From contig CBDCYR010000005.1 of assembly GCA_965224275.1 (NCBI GenBank), positions 806,001 through 870,000 on the forward strand: a stretch of DNA of 64,000 nucleotides. The letters run 5' to 3'. The notes under the pieces are model-generated. The model was not told the origin of the DNA. It was given only the letters and a program-made list of their open reading frames with translations, and searched no databases. The translations under genes were made by a program, and so were the position numbers. This DNA is from CAUZWH01 sp965224275 (GTDB taxonomy: Bacteria > Pseudomonadota > Alphaproteobacteria > SHVV01). This document shows, one piece after another, positions 54,952 through 63,920 of this stretch. Within the stretch, counting starts at the first letter, position 1. Every line of letters starts with the position of its first letter.

Positions 54952-55794
54952 ATGGCTGACCCCGCCCGCCTCGCTATCAATCAGGCGACCAATCGCCTGC
55001 AATGGAACCTGCGCGCGGCGATTGAGGGTTATGCGCGCTGCGGAATCACCGGCATCGGCGTGTGGCGCGACAGGCTCGAGGAGTGCGGTGTCGCCGAGGC
55101 CAACAGGATGCTCGGCGATCACGGGATGACTGTGGTCGGACTGTGCCGGGCTGGCGACTTTCCAACTGCCGATGACGCCAGTCGCATCGCCGCCCGCGAC
55201 GATAATCGTCGGGCCATCGATCAAGCCGCCGCGATCGGTGCCCGCTGCCTGGTGCTGGTGGCCGGCGGATTGCCGCCTGGCTCCAAGGACTTGGCTGGCG
55301 CCCGCGCTCAGGTGCGCGATGGCATTGCCGAGCTATTGCCCGATGCGCGGGCTGCCGGGGTGCCGCTCGCGATCGAGCCGCTCCACCCGATGTACGCGGC
55401 CGACCGCGCCTGCGTAAACACCATGGCGCATGCCAATGATCTTTGCGATGAACTCGGCGACGGGCTCGGCATTGCGCTCGACGTCTACCACGTGTGGTGG
55501 GACCCCAATCTCGACGCCGAGATCGCCCGCGCTGGCCACGCCGACAATGCCGGCGATGGCCGCATCCTCGCCTTTCACATCAGCGACTGGCTGGTGCCGA
55601 CCCGCGATCTGCTGCTCGATCGCGGCATGATGGGCGATGGCGTGATCGATATCCCCCGCATCCGCGGCCTGGTCGAGGCCGCCGGTTATGACGGTTTCAA
55701 CGAGGTCGAGATCTTTTCGGCTGAAAACTGGTGGCTGCGCGATCAGGACGACGTCGTGCGCACTTGCGTCGAGCGCCATCGCGACGTGGTCTAG
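54952..55794 (+). CDS. Sugar phosphate isomerase/epimerase family protein
   Basis: The 280-residue TIM-barrel protein belongs to the AP-endonuclease-2/xylose-isomerase-like family. Metal-ligand regions are visible: ARCLVLVAGGLPPGS, LAIEPLHPMYAADRACVNTM (Glu), GIALDVYHVWWDPNLD (Asp and His) and ILAFHISDW, ending GFNEVEIFS (Glu). It starts 43 bases after the phosphoesterase gene and may share its transcript. Substrate is unknown; myo-inositol or hydroxypyruvate-type sugars are common in the family. Confidence 0.88.
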   Translation: MADPARLAINQATNRLQWNLRAAIEGYARCGITGIGVWRDRLEECGVAEANRMLGDHGMTVVGLCRAGDFPTADDASRIAARDDNRRAIDQAAAIGARCLVLVAGGLPPGSKDLAGARAQVRDGIAELLPDARAAGVPLAIEPLHPMYAADRACVNTMAHANDLCDELGDGLGIALDVYHVWWDPNLDAEIARAGHADNAGDGRILAFHISDWLVPTRDLLLDRGMMGDGVIDIPRIRGLVEAAGYDGFNEVEIFSAENWWLRDQDDVVRTCVERHRDVV

Positions 55795-55877
55795 TGGATG
55801 AAATCCGCTAGGTCCAAAGCGAGATAGTGGGCGTACGCCGCGTGCGGCACTCGCCCAGCCCATCTCAGATAAGATCG

Positions 55878-57311
55878 CTATGCTGCGATGCGGTAGCGGT
55901 AGATCTGCTCCGCGGCCGTCACGCCCTTGAGCTTGGCGCGTTCGCTGCTGCCTCTATAGCCGGCATTCGTGAGCAGTTCGGGGATCGTTTTTTCGTCGTT
56001 GAGGATACCGGTCACACAGATATCGCCGGCATCAGCCAGACCCTGAACGCGGGCAGCGATATTGACGGTCTGGCCGAAGTAGTCGACCCCGCTGCCGGCG
56101 TTAATGGCCAGTGCTGGCCCCGCGTGCAGCCCAACTTTCAGGCCGACCTCTTTGCTGCGGGTGTTGCGGGCGAGGTCCTGCATGGCCGTCATCATCTCGA
56201 TTGCCGCCGCGGTGCCATCGCTGCCGTCGGGGAATGCAGCCATCACCGCATCGCCCATGGTTTTGATCATGGCGCCGGAATGGGTGCGCACCACCTCCTT
56301 CAACGCAACAAAATGGTCCTGCACCAGCCGGTATGCGGCGAGGTCGCCCTCGCGGTCGTAGAGCGCGGTCGAGCCTTTGAGGTCGGTGAACAGCAGCGTG
56401 ATGTTGCGCAGCTTGAGCTTGAGATCAGGCGCCAGCTCATGCAGCGCGAAGCTGTCGCGAAAAGCCTGGTTGTTGAGTAGGTGCTTGCCGGTCAGGCGGG
56501 GCCCGTGCGGCGGTGGCATCTCCTGCATGATCGCCATGATTTCATCGATTTGGCGGCGCAGCACCCGGCACCAGATCGGTTGATCGGTGAGGTTGGTCAG
56601 CGCCAGCGTGACCTCTCCGGCGGGCAGGTCCAGCTCAGTCTCGGAAAAGCCGTCGGCCGAAAGGGATAGAGGCACAATCATATCACCAGCACCTGGCAGC
56701 GCGTCGTCGGCGACCTCGAGCATCGCTCCGGAGTGGGTATCCAGGCACAGCAGGCGATAGGTTTGTCCCGCTTTGAGCTGCAGGCGGAGCGAACCCTGTT
56801 CGCCCGCGCCGAGTTTGAGATCGCCGGCAGTATGGTCTTTGTGATAACGCTGCCACCCCTCGCGATACGGGTAGCTCGCCGACGTGTGATGGGCCAGGTA
56901 GGCGGGGAAATCCTCGTGAAGGTCCAAGGTTTGGTTGGCTGGATTGTAGGCGAATGTCACCTCGACCGTATCGTCCAGCACCGATGGTGCATCGCGGTTG
57001 CACAGGGCGCAGAAGACGACGTCTTCGGCAACGCCGTCGAGCCGGGGGACGCTATTGGTGATGGCTCCACATAGCGGGCACACCATGCCCCATTCGAGAT
57101 CGAACAGACCGAGCTTGGCGCCGTGGACGAACAGATCGGTTGCCGTATCGGTCGCGAGACCGGCGGTAGTGGCGAAGGCAAACGGATTGATGCGCGCGGC
57201 CTCGCGGAGCGAAAGAGCTTGCAGACCCGTAGCGAAGAGGTCGAGTTCGTCATCGCTACATCCACTGCGTTGGGCTGCTTGCTTGAGAGTCGCTGATCCG
57301 GATAGGGACAT
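55878..57311 (-). CDS. Class III adenylate/guanylate cyclase with N-terminal sensor-like region
   Basis: The 477-residue protein (ATG 57311) ends in a class III nucleotide cyclase catalytic domain. NITLLFTDLKGSTALYDREGD holds the first metal aspartate, and MIKTMGDAVMAAFPDG the second with the transition-state region. GLKVGLHAGPALAINAGSGVDYFGQTVNIAARVQ completes the core. Upstream are two CxxC pairs (CPLCGA and CALCNRD, residues about 78-105), probably a zinc knuckle, and a DUF5939-like region. No membrane segment is seen, so it is cytoplasmic. It could supply the cyclic nucleotide for the binding proteins elsewhere in the window. Confidence 0.9.
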   Translation of the reverse strand: MSLSGSATLKQAAQRSGCSDDELDLFATGLQALSLREAARINPFAFATTAGLATDTATDLFVHGAKLGLFDLEWGMVCPLCGAITNSVPRLDGVAEDVVFCALCNRDAPSVLDDTVEVTFAYNPANQTLDLHEDFPAYLAHHTSASYPYREGWQRYHKDHTAGDLKLGAGEQGSLRLQLKAGQTYRLLCLDTHSGAMLEVADDALPGAGDMIVPLSLSADGFSETELDLPAGEVTLALTNLTDQPIWCRVLRRQIDEIMAIMQEMPPPHGPRLTGKHLLNNQAFRDSFALHELAPDLKLKLRNITLLFTDLKGSTALYDREGDLAAYRLVQDHFVALKEVVRTHSGAMIKTMGDAVMAAFPDGSDGTAAAIEMMTAMQDLARNTRSKEVGLKVGLHAGPALAINAGSGVDYFGQTVNIAARVQGLADAGDICVTGILNDEKTIPELLTNAGYRGSSERAKLKGVTAAEQIYRYRIAA

Positions 57312-57429
57312 GTATCTGTCTCGCCTGTTGGTAGCCGCCGACATCCTGTGCCGGTTTGGCTCCGAGTCAAACAAAAAGGCGGCTGCTGGGCCGCTGCACT
57401 TAGATGGTTACGTAAGTGTACGATTTCTA

Positions 57430-57451
57430 GGCCGCGGGTGCGTCCGCGGCC
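57430..57451. other. Perfect 8-bp stem hairpin
   Basis: GGCCGCGG, a 6-base loop and CCGCGGCC lie about 120 bases upstream of the cyclase start. There is no T-run. The gap 57312-57645 otherwise holds no gene I can support. Confidence 0.4.
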
Positions 57452-57645
57452 CGACAGTGCGAGACCAGTGATATTCGTTAAGTAACGCGCGCAGTTGGAT
57501 GAGGAAGAGAACGTCCGCTTCGCCACCGGATTCCCGACGCCCAATAGTCGCCCTGTTGCGCCAAACTGACAGCCCGAGTTTGCGCCGGAATTCCTTGAGT
57601 TCCAGCGCGCGTCATAACAAAACCCTCGTTTCCTGGCTCCTACGA

Positions 57646-58017
57646 TTAGCCCCCCTCGCCACCCTCGTCGCGCCATCCTTCCCACTCTTCACGTGGCGTC
57701 GTGTAGCTCGACTTGATTGTTCCGGCAGCTTTCATCGCGGCCATCGCGTCGTCGTTCGTGACCAACACGGTGGTCTCGTGCGATTTGATGGCTCCCGCGG
57801 TTATCAAAGCCATAAAAATCGCCGCCGCAGCTTGATTGCTGGGTGCTTCGTAGATCGTGACCACATCGTGGACGCCGAATATCCAGAAGAATTCCCGCAT
57901 CGTGCCGCCGTGTGCCTCAACGACCTTCGCCATCGCGTCGGGTCGGTTTGACGGTTTCTTGACCATCGCGGTCAACGATTCATGCGTGAAACTTGCTTGA
58001 GTCATGAAAAAGGGCAT
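57646..58017 (-). CDS. GYD domain protein
   Basis: The 123-residue protein has the small GYD-domain fold: PFFMTQASFTHESLTAMVKKP at the start, AKVVEAHGGTMREFFWIFGVHDVVTIYEAPS in the middle and VLVTNDDAMAAMKAAG near the end. The function of this family is not established. ATG 58017 gives the expected N-terminus. The C-terminal tail (REEWEGWRDEGGEGG) is charged and probably disordered. Confidence 0.85.
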   Translation of the reverse strand: MPFFMTQASFTHESLTAMVKKPSNRPDAMAKVVEAHGGTMREFFWIFGVHDVVTIYEAPSNQAAAAIFMALITAGAIKSHETTVLVTNDDAMAAMKAAGTIKSSYTTPREEWEGWRDEGGEGG

Positions 58018-58168
58018 CGCGTTAATCCCGCGCGTCGTTTCGAGGAATAAACATGCACAACATTAATGCGGAACGCGGTGCGGCGCATCCATGGGGGCCA
58101 ACCAAGCGATAAGCCAAAGCCGAGCGCGATACCATTCCGGCGACCACCGGCCCGCGCCGACCCCAGGC

Positions 58169-59368
58169 TTACGTGGCGGCCGCTGCCGCGCGGTTGCGCA
58201 CCGGGTGACGATCGGCATCTTTCAAGCCCAGCGCATCTTCGGCGATCAGAATGCGCTGCACGTTCGCGGTCCCCTCGCCGACATTCAACATATGAATATA
58301 GGCCGCGAGTTTGCTGATCGGATATTCGTCAGCCAGCGCATAGCCGCCGAAGATTTCGGCCGCCGAGTCCGCGGCGTGTTTGGCCGCCCGCTGAGCAAAA
58401 TATTTGGCGTGCGAGGCGATCCGGGTCATCGGTAGCCCTCGATCCATGGTCCAACCCAGTCGCTGCACCAGCAAACGGGTGGCCGCGATATCGACCGTCA
58501 TATCCGCAATCGATTGCTGCACCATCTGATATCGCGCGATGGGTTGGCCGCCGACATGGCGTTGGTTGGCATAGTCGATCGCCAGGTCGAGGCAACCCTG
58601 GGCCAAACCCAACAGACGAGCTGAAACCGTCAGGCGACCGTAATCGAGCGCGTTCATCGCAATCTTGAAGCCCTCCCCTTCGTCGCCGAGCCGGTTCTCC
58701 ACCGGGACCGCGACATCGTCGAGGAATACCGCATTCGATCGGAACAATGTCGACAGGCCCGACATCAGCACCGGATCGGCACGAAATCCGGGCCCCGATT
58801 TCGGTTCAATAACAAACGCGGTGATGCCGCGATGGCCGGCGCCAGCGTCGGTTTTAACGAATATGACGCCGCTGTCGCAGACATTCGCCATCGTGATCCA
58901 CATCTTCGAACCCGAAAGAACGTAGCGGTTGCCGTCGCGAATCGCGCGAGTCTTCATGGCGCCGGCCGGGTCGGACCCGCCTCCGGATTCGGTCAGTGCG
59001 AACATGCCGAGCTTGCGCCCGGCGATGAGGTCGGGAACGAAGCGCTGCGTCTGTTCGTCGCTGCCCCAATTGAAAATTGTGAACGGGCAGGTCATCGCCT
59101 GCATATTCATCGTGTATCCGAATTCGGGGCGGGTTCGCGACAGTTCCTCGGCGATGATGGCGACCGCCTGGAAGCCCATCTCGCTGCCGCCCAACGCTTT
59201 CGGAAACGCCGCACCGAACAAGCCAGTGGCGCCCATCTTCTCGATGATCTCATGGGGGAAGCGCTGGTCGCGTTCGTAGGCGCCGATCGCCGGTTCGATC
59301 TCGGTCGCGATGAAACGCGCGACCGTGTCCCGTAACGTCGTGAGTTCCGGGGTCACAGAGAAATCCAT
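58169..59368 (-). CDS. Acyl-CoA dehydrogenase
   Basis: The 399-residue flavoenzyme has FALTESGGGSDPAGAMKTRA and KMWITMANVCDSGVIFVKTDAG at the flavin site. ALDYGRLTVSARLLGLAQGCLDL and EIFGGYALADEYPISKLAAYIHM follow. The catalytic glutamate position is GEGTANVQRIL, where GEGT replaces the more usual YEGT. It is divergent from the CoA-transferase gene 97 bases away, and the two may act on the same acyl-CoA. The frame is intact. Confidence 0.92.
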   Translation of the reverse strand: MDFSVTPELTTLRDTVARFIATEIEPAIGAYERDQRFPHEIIEKMGATGLFGAAFPKALGGSEMGFQAVAIIAEELSRTRPEFGYTMNMQAMTCPFTIFNWGSDEQTQRFVPDLIAGRKLGMFALTESGGGSDPAGAMKTRAIRDGNRYVLSGSKMWITMANVCDSGVIFVKTDAGAGHRGITAFVIEPKSGPGFRADPVLMSGLSTLFRSNAVFLDDVAVPVENRLGDEGEGFKIAMNALDYGRLTVSARLLGLAQGCLDLAIDYANQRHVGGQPIARYQMVQQSIADMTVDIAATRLLVQRLGWTMDRGLPMTRIASHAKYFAQRAAKHAADSAAEIFGGYALADEYPISKLAAYIHMLNVGEGTANVQRILIAEDALGLKDADRHPVRNRAAAAAT

Positions 59369-59465
59369 AGGTCCACCTTGGTTGCTGCGGTCGGTCCGCG
59401 ATTGCTTAGGCGTTTTCTAGAGGCTACCGTGCGCCGCTCGTTTTTCAACGAAGGATCCTGGCGAC

Positions 59466-60674
59466 ATGACGCAGGCAAGCGGTCCCGGCGCGCTGGCCGG
59501 CTTCAAGATCGTCGACCTGACGCGGGTCCTCGGCGGGCCGCTGTGCACTCAGATCCTCGGCGACCATGGTGCCGACGTCATCAAGGTCGAACCGCCGCAA
59601 GGCGATGAAACCCGAACCTGGGGACCGCCGGAGCGTGACGGCGAGACCGCCTATTACACCGGGATCAACCGCAACAAACGCAGCATCGGCCTCGATCTCT
59701 CCACCGCTGGCGGGCGCGATGTCTTGCTTCGCCTGCTTGAGGGCGCCGATCTCGTGATTGAGAATTTTAAGATCGGCACCATGAAGCGCTGGAGCCTCGA
59801 CTATGCCGAGGTTCTGCAATCGCGGTTTCCGAGCCTGATCTACTGCCGTATTTCAGGCTTCGGTGCCGATGGTCCATTCGGCGCGATGCCGGGTTACGAC
59901 GGGGTCGCCCAGGCGCTGAGCGGCCTGATGAGCGTGAACGGAACGCCCGATAGCGGCCCAACGCGGGTCGGTGTTGCGGTGGTCGACCAGGCCGCCGGCA
60001 TGAACGCGGCGATCGCGATCCTGGCCGCGGTTTACGAGCGAACCCATTCGGGACGGGGTCAGTTCATCGAAGTCACCCTCTATGACACCGGCGTCGCGCT
60101 GATTCATCCGCAGATCGCCAATTGGTTCATGACCAACAAATCGCCACAAATCACTGGTAATTCTCATCCCAATGTCGCGCCCTATGATCGCTATGAAACC
60201 AAAACCGCACCGGTTTTTCTCGCGGCGCTCAACAACGGCCAGTTCCGCCGCTTGTGCGATAAGCTCGGCCGGCCCGAACTGGCCGAAAACCCAGAATTCG
60301 CGACCAACGCAGATCGCGTCACCAACCGCACGGCGTTGGATGCGCAGCTGGTGCCTTTGTTTGCCGCGGCCGACGGCACCACACTATTCGAGGATTTACT
60401 ACGGCACGGCGTGCCCGCCGCGTCGATCAACGATGTGCCCACCGTGCTTAACCACCCCCACACCCGCCATCGCGACATGGTCATCGATACCGATGACTAT
60501 CAGGGCTTCGGCATACCCGCCAAGCTTGAACGAACGCCCGGCTCGATTCGACGCACCCCGCCCCGTTTTTCCGCTGATGGCCGCGAGATCCTGTCCGAAG
60601 CGGGGTATTCGATCGAGGAGATCCAACAGCTCCTTGAAACCGGCGTCCTCATCGAACAACGGCGCGAGGCCTAA
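59466..60674 (+). CDS. CaiB/BaiF family III CoA transferase
   Basis: The 402-residue enzyme moves CoA between organic acids. Typical segments are VDLTRVLGGPLCTQILGDHG, DVIKVEPPQGDETRTWGPP, NFKIGTMKRWSLDYAEVLQ and RISGFGADGPFGAMPGYDGVAQA. The C-terminal FEDLLRHGVPAASINDVPTVLNHPH closes the interlocked fold. ATG 59466 follows AAGGATCC. Together with the divergent acyl-CoA dehydrogenase it may start breakdown of a particular carboxylic acid, whose identity is not evident. Confidence 0.92.
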   Translation: MTQASGPGALAGFKIVDLTRVLGGPLCTQILGDHGADVIKVEPPQGDETRTWGPPERDGETAYYTGINRNKRSIGLDLSTAGGRDVLLRLLEGADLVIENFKIGTMKRWSLDYAEVLQSRFPSLIYCRISGFGADGPFGAMPGYDGVAQALSGLMSVNGTPDSGPTRVGVAVVDQAAGMNAAIAILAAVYERTHSGRGQFIEVTLYDTGVALIHPQIANWFMTNKSPQITGNSHPNVAPYDRYETKTAPVFLAALNNGQFRRLCDKLGRPELAENPEFATNADRVTNRTALDAQLVPLFAAADGTTLFEDLLRHGVPAASINDVPTVLNHPHTRHRDMVIDTDDYQGFGIPAKLERTPGSIRRTPPRFSADGREILSEAGYSIEEIQQLLETGVLIEQRREA

Positions 60675-60695
60675 AAACAGGCTAGGCTGTAGGCC

Positions 60696-61160
60696 ATGAG
60701 CCAACGATCCCGCTTACGCCCGAGCCAGTGGGTTCTCGCGATAACCGCTATTTGCCTCCTGGTCGCCGCCTCGTTCGGCACCGCCTATGCATCGGGCGGC
60801 GGCGGCGCGAGCAAGCCCAAGTCTCAGAAAGCGAACTACACGATCCAGCAAGCCGGTGACGTCAGCTACGTCAAGCTGAACACGATGATGTTGCCGATCT
60901 TCAAGGATTTCAAACTACGCGCACGTCTCGCTCTTGGCATCGATTTCGAAACCAAACACGGAGACGAGTCGAAGGTGACCGCGGTATTGCCACGCCTGCA
61001 AGCTAGGTATACCGAGTTTGTTTCACAACGCGGTGGACCGGCCATTAAGGGCGGAAAATTACGGCTGCGCTTTCTGCGCAACAGCCTGCAAAAAATCACC
61101 GACCGAACGATCGGCAAGGGCGTTGCCACCGTCTTGATTCGCGAGGCGATTAAGCTGTAG
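60696..61160 (+). CDS. Exported hypothetical protein, FliL-like in outline
   Basis: The 154-residue product has a signal or anchor helix (WVLAITAICLLVAASFGTAYA), a glycine-rich stretch and a small conserved domain. That domain begins YVKLNTMMLPIFKDFKLRARLALGI and ends with a helix KITDRTIGKGVATVLIREAIKL. The layout resembles the periplasmic part of FliL-type proteins, but no flagellar gene is nearby and I do not claim homology. It starts 21 bases after the CoA transferase and overlaps the convergent amidotransferase gene by 11 bases. Confidence 0.68.
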   Translation: MSQRSRLRPSQWVLAITAICLLVAASFGTAYASGGGGASKPKSQKANYTIQQAGDVSYVKLNTMMLPIFKDFKLRARLALGIDFETKHGDESKVTAVLPRLQARYTEFVSQRGGPAIKGGKLRLRFLRNSLQKITDRTIGKGVATVLIREAIKL

Positions 61161-61923
61161 CTCGGCGCCTGCCCAACGAGCTGCCGGAGTCGGTGGCAAC
61201 GTTTGCGTCGGAGCGGCCGACAGATTGGGCGTCATCCGAGCCACCCAACCAGACCCCGAGGAACCGGCGCAGCCAGCCGCGCACGTGGCGTTCGCTAGCC
61301 TGCTGGCGACGGATCTGCTCGGCGCGAGATTGCGCGCCCGGCAATGATAGCCGCTGCGCCGCAACTTGGGTCCAGGTGCGCATGATCTTGCCGGTAACTT
61401 CCGGGTGGAACTGGATGCCGTAGGCGTTGCCGCAATGAAACGCTTGATTTTCAAAGGCCTCGGCCGTGGCCAGTGGGATCGCACCGTGCGGCAGCTCGAA
61501 CCCTTCCTGGTGCCACTGGTAGAACAGCGCCTCGCGGTCAAACAGATGTGCACCCGCGGGCAGCGGGCGCACCGGGTAGTAGCCGATCTCGGTGAGCTCG
61601 GCCGGGTGCGATTCGACCTTGGCGCCCATCGCTCGGGCCAGCATTTGCGCGCCCAGGCAAATGCCGAGGAAAGGTTTCCCAGAGTCCAATGCGGTTGGGA
61701 TCCAGTCCATCTCGGCGCGGATAAAATCGAGGTTGTCGTCATTGGCGCTCATCGGGCCGCCAAATATGACAGCACCGGCGTGATCGTCCATCGTTGTCGG
61801 CAAACGGTCACCGCCGCTAGGCTGACATCTATCGAGCGTGTAGCCGAGTTCGCGCAGTTGGCGTCCGACCCGCCCCGGTGTGGATCGATCTCCATGAACA
61901 ATAATGAGAACGCGATCATTCAT
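61150..61923 (-). CDS. Class I glutamine amidotransferase-like protein
   Basis: The 257-residue protein has the class I GATase triad: nucleophile Cys in FLGICLGAQMLARAMGA near residue 90, and His-Glu in YGIQFHPEVTGKIM near residue 168. It also has the usual GAVIFGGPMSANDD block. It resembles stand-alone GMP-synthase-like amidotransferases that act on unknown or small glutamyl substrates. The C-terminal 70 residues are basic and then low in complexity. The start codon is ATG 61923 with no strong ribosome site. Confidence 0.87.
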   Translation of the reverse strand: MNDRVLIIVHGDRSTPGRVGRQLRELGYTLDRCQPSGGDRLPTTMDDHAGAVIFGGPMSANDDNLDFIRAEMDWIPTALDSGKPFLGICLGAQMLARAMGAKVESHPAELTEIGYYPVRPLPAGAHLFDREALFYQWHQEGFELPHGAIPLATAEAFENQAFHCGNAYGIQFHPEVTGKIMRTWTQVAAQRLSLPGAQSRAEQIRRQQASERHVRGWLRRFLGVWLGGSDDAQSVGRSDANVATDSGSSLGRRRATA

Positions 61924-62143
61924 CGGTGCGCACGATAAGCACCGATGGTCGCTGCCGCAATACTGCCTGATTTCGCGACCACGTCACGCGGCGAATTGGC
62001 CGACCGCAGAGGAACACCCAATGCGCCGACCAACCCACTGATCAGGCATCTACGAAAGCCCTAACACGTGCCCACTAAGAGCACGTCCGGCATCTGGATT
62101 TCAGGCGCGCAGCCCATGCACCGCGCGGGGTCGCGATCGTGGG

Positions 62144-62254
62144 TTACACGAGGACAGAATCGAGGTAGCAACTCGCGTTGGCGACTGTCAACGTAATGCC
62201 GATCATGATGCCGGCCAGTAGCAGGCTAAGCGGCAGACTTCGAGCTGAGATCAT
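62144..62254 (-). CDS. 36-residue small membrane protein
   Basis: A short frame opens at ATG 62254 with a strong GGAGG site six bases upstream and ends at TAA 62146-62144. The product has one hydrophobic segment (LPLSLLLAGIMIGITLTVA) with short polar ends, as in small inner-membrane proteins or export leaders. The frame lies alone in the 536-base gap between the amidotransferase and the sorbosone-dehydrogenase-like gene. No homologue is recognised. The rest of that gap shows nothing else I can support. Confidence 0.5.
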   Translation of the reverse strand: MISARSLPLSLLLAGIMIGITLTVANASCYLDSVLV

Positions 62255-62459
62255 TTTTATCCTCCACTCTCGCGCATTGGTTCACCCACGCGCAAAATGC
62301 CAACCTTACTTTTCTCCACTTGATATGTGGGGACGACCCAGTGGAGCTGCCAGTTAAATGTGATCACCGCTGCGTGAGTTTGGGCCACACGCTGTTGGTG
62401 TTGGTCGTCGCGATCTGCCTGCTTACACTGAATGGAATCGAACCAAACGGGGATCATCG

Positions 62460-63725
62460 ATGAACGGTCGGGTCCGGAGTGTATTCATTTCGCTGGCTGG
62501 CGTCATAGCGGCCGCCGCGGTGTTGGCCTCGGCGGTCGGGTTGGCGACGACGGCGGTGCAGGCCCAGCACCAGCCGGTCGGCGAACGCTTTCATATCAAA
62601 GCAGCCGATCTGCCGGCACCGTTTGCCACCCCGAGCGCGGTGAACCCACCGGCACGGGTGTCGGTTCCGGCTGATCCGCCGTGGTTGGTCCCGCCCGGAT
62701 TTCACGTCAACGCCTTCGCCTCCGGACTCAGCCACGCGCGATGGATGACGGTCGCCGCCAATGGCGATGTGTTCCTGGCCGAGCCCCGTGCCGGCCATGT
62801 CCTTCTGTTGCGCGATGCCGACGGTGATGGGCGTGCGGAGCACAGTTCCGTCTTCGTCTCAGGTCTCGAACGCCCGCATGGCCTCGTCCTGCACGACGGT
62901 CATCTATATATCGGCAGCCCGCGTACGATTTGGCGGACTCGCTACAGCCTCGGCGAGACCCGGGCACGCACGCCGCCTGAGCCGGTCACCGTGCCAGGGG
63001 CGCTCGGCGCCGGCGGCGGCCACTGGACGCGCAATCTCGTCTTCAGCGGCGATGGCGCCAACTTCTTCGTTACCGTCGGCAGCCGCGCCAATGTCGGCGA
63101 AGAAGCCGAGGTGCGGGCCAGTGTCCAGCAGTTTGATGCCGCTGGCCGTGGCCAGCAAACGTTTGCCGGCGGTCTGCGCAATCCGGTCGGGATTGCGCGC
63201 TACCCTGGCACTGACGATCTCTACGTCGTTGTCAATGAGCGCGATGGTCTTGGCGATGGCTTGGCGCCGGACTTTTTCACCAGGGTGGTGGCCGGTGGCT
63301 TTTATGGCTGGCCCTACGCCTATGCCGGACCGCATCCGGATCCGGCCCTCGGCAGCAAGCGCCCCGACCTGGTCGCCGCGACCCGCGTGCCGGATGTTTT
63401 GTTTCAAGCTCACTCCGCGCCGATCGGTCTTGTGTTCTACGACGCCGATCAGTTTCCGTCCGATTACCGTGGCGATGCCTTCGTTGCGCTACGGGGATCG
63501 TGGAATGCGGAGAAGCCGACGGGCTACAAAATCGTGCGTGTGCCTTTCGAAAAGGCCCGGCCACAGGGCTTTTACGAAACCTTCGCCAGCGGCTTTTGGG
63601 TAGCCGGCGATGATCGTGCGCGCGTTTGGGGCCGCCCGGCTGGCCTGGCGATCGCCGCCGATGGCAGCCTATTGGTGGCCGACGACACCAGTCAGACGGT
63701 GTGGCGTATCAGCTACCGTAGATAA
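62460..63725 (+). CDS. Exported sorbosone/glucose dehydrogenase-like beta-propeller protein
   Basis: The 421-residue protein has a signal peptide (SVFISLAGVIAAAAVLASAVGL...VQAQ) and a six-bladed propeller of the PQQ-dependent sugar/sorbosone dehydrogenase family. Blade motifs include WMTVAANGDVFLAEPRAGHV, FAGGLRNPVGIARYPGTDDLYVVVNERD, FYGWPYAYAG and GLAIAADGSLLVADDTSQTVWRI. The histidine-arginine pair that contacts PQQ in this family may be represented by GHWTRNLVFSGDG and GLRNPVG. ATG 62460 follows a weak AACGGGG. Its natural substrate is unknown. Confidence 0.87.
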   Translation: MNGRVRSVFISLAGVIAAAAVLASAVGLATTAVQAQHQPVGERFHIKAADLPAPFATPSAVNPPARVSVPADPPWLVPPGFHVNAFASGLSHARWMTVAANGDVFLAEPRAGHVLLLRDADGDGRAEHSSVFVSGLERPHGLVLHDGHLYIGSPRTIWRTRYSLGETRARTPPEPVTVPGALGAGGGHWTRNLVFSGDGANFFVTVGSRANVGEEAEVRASVQQFDAAGRGQQTFAGGLRNPVGIARYPGTDDLYVVVNERDGLGDGLAPDFFTRVVAGGFYGWPYAYAGPHPDPALGSKRPDLVAATRVPDVLFQAHSAPIGLVFYDADQFPSDYRGDAFVALRGSWNAEKPTGYKIVRVPFEKARPQGFYETFASGFWVAGDDRARVWGRPAGLAIAADGSLLVADDTSQTVWRISYRR

Positions 63726-63766
63726 GTTAACTTATTGAAAACAAACACTATAAAAATAATTATGCG

Positions 63767-63794
63767 CCAGGAAATGGCAGTCCTGGTGGTTTTG
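63767..63794 (+). terminator. Weak terminator-like hairpin
   Basis: CCAGGA and TCCTGG form a six-base-pair stem with an eight-base loop, followed by TGGTTTTG. It lies 42 bases after the propeller gene stop. The stem is short, so efficiency is uncertain. Confidence 0.4.
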
Positions 63795-63920
63795 CGCTAC
63801 AATCGTCACAGTTTCGTGAAGGACCCAATGCCGCCGCGCGGTCGGAATTTTTTTGTACGAGGTTGAGTAACGAATACCGCTTAGCGCGTCCGGCGAAAAT
63901 AATCGCAAACGGAGGGTGAC

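Noticed and set aside
55827..56480. 217-residue plus-strand frame antisense to the cyclase
   Set aside because: The opposite strand carries clear cyclase catalytic motifs; no ribosome site or family likeness here.
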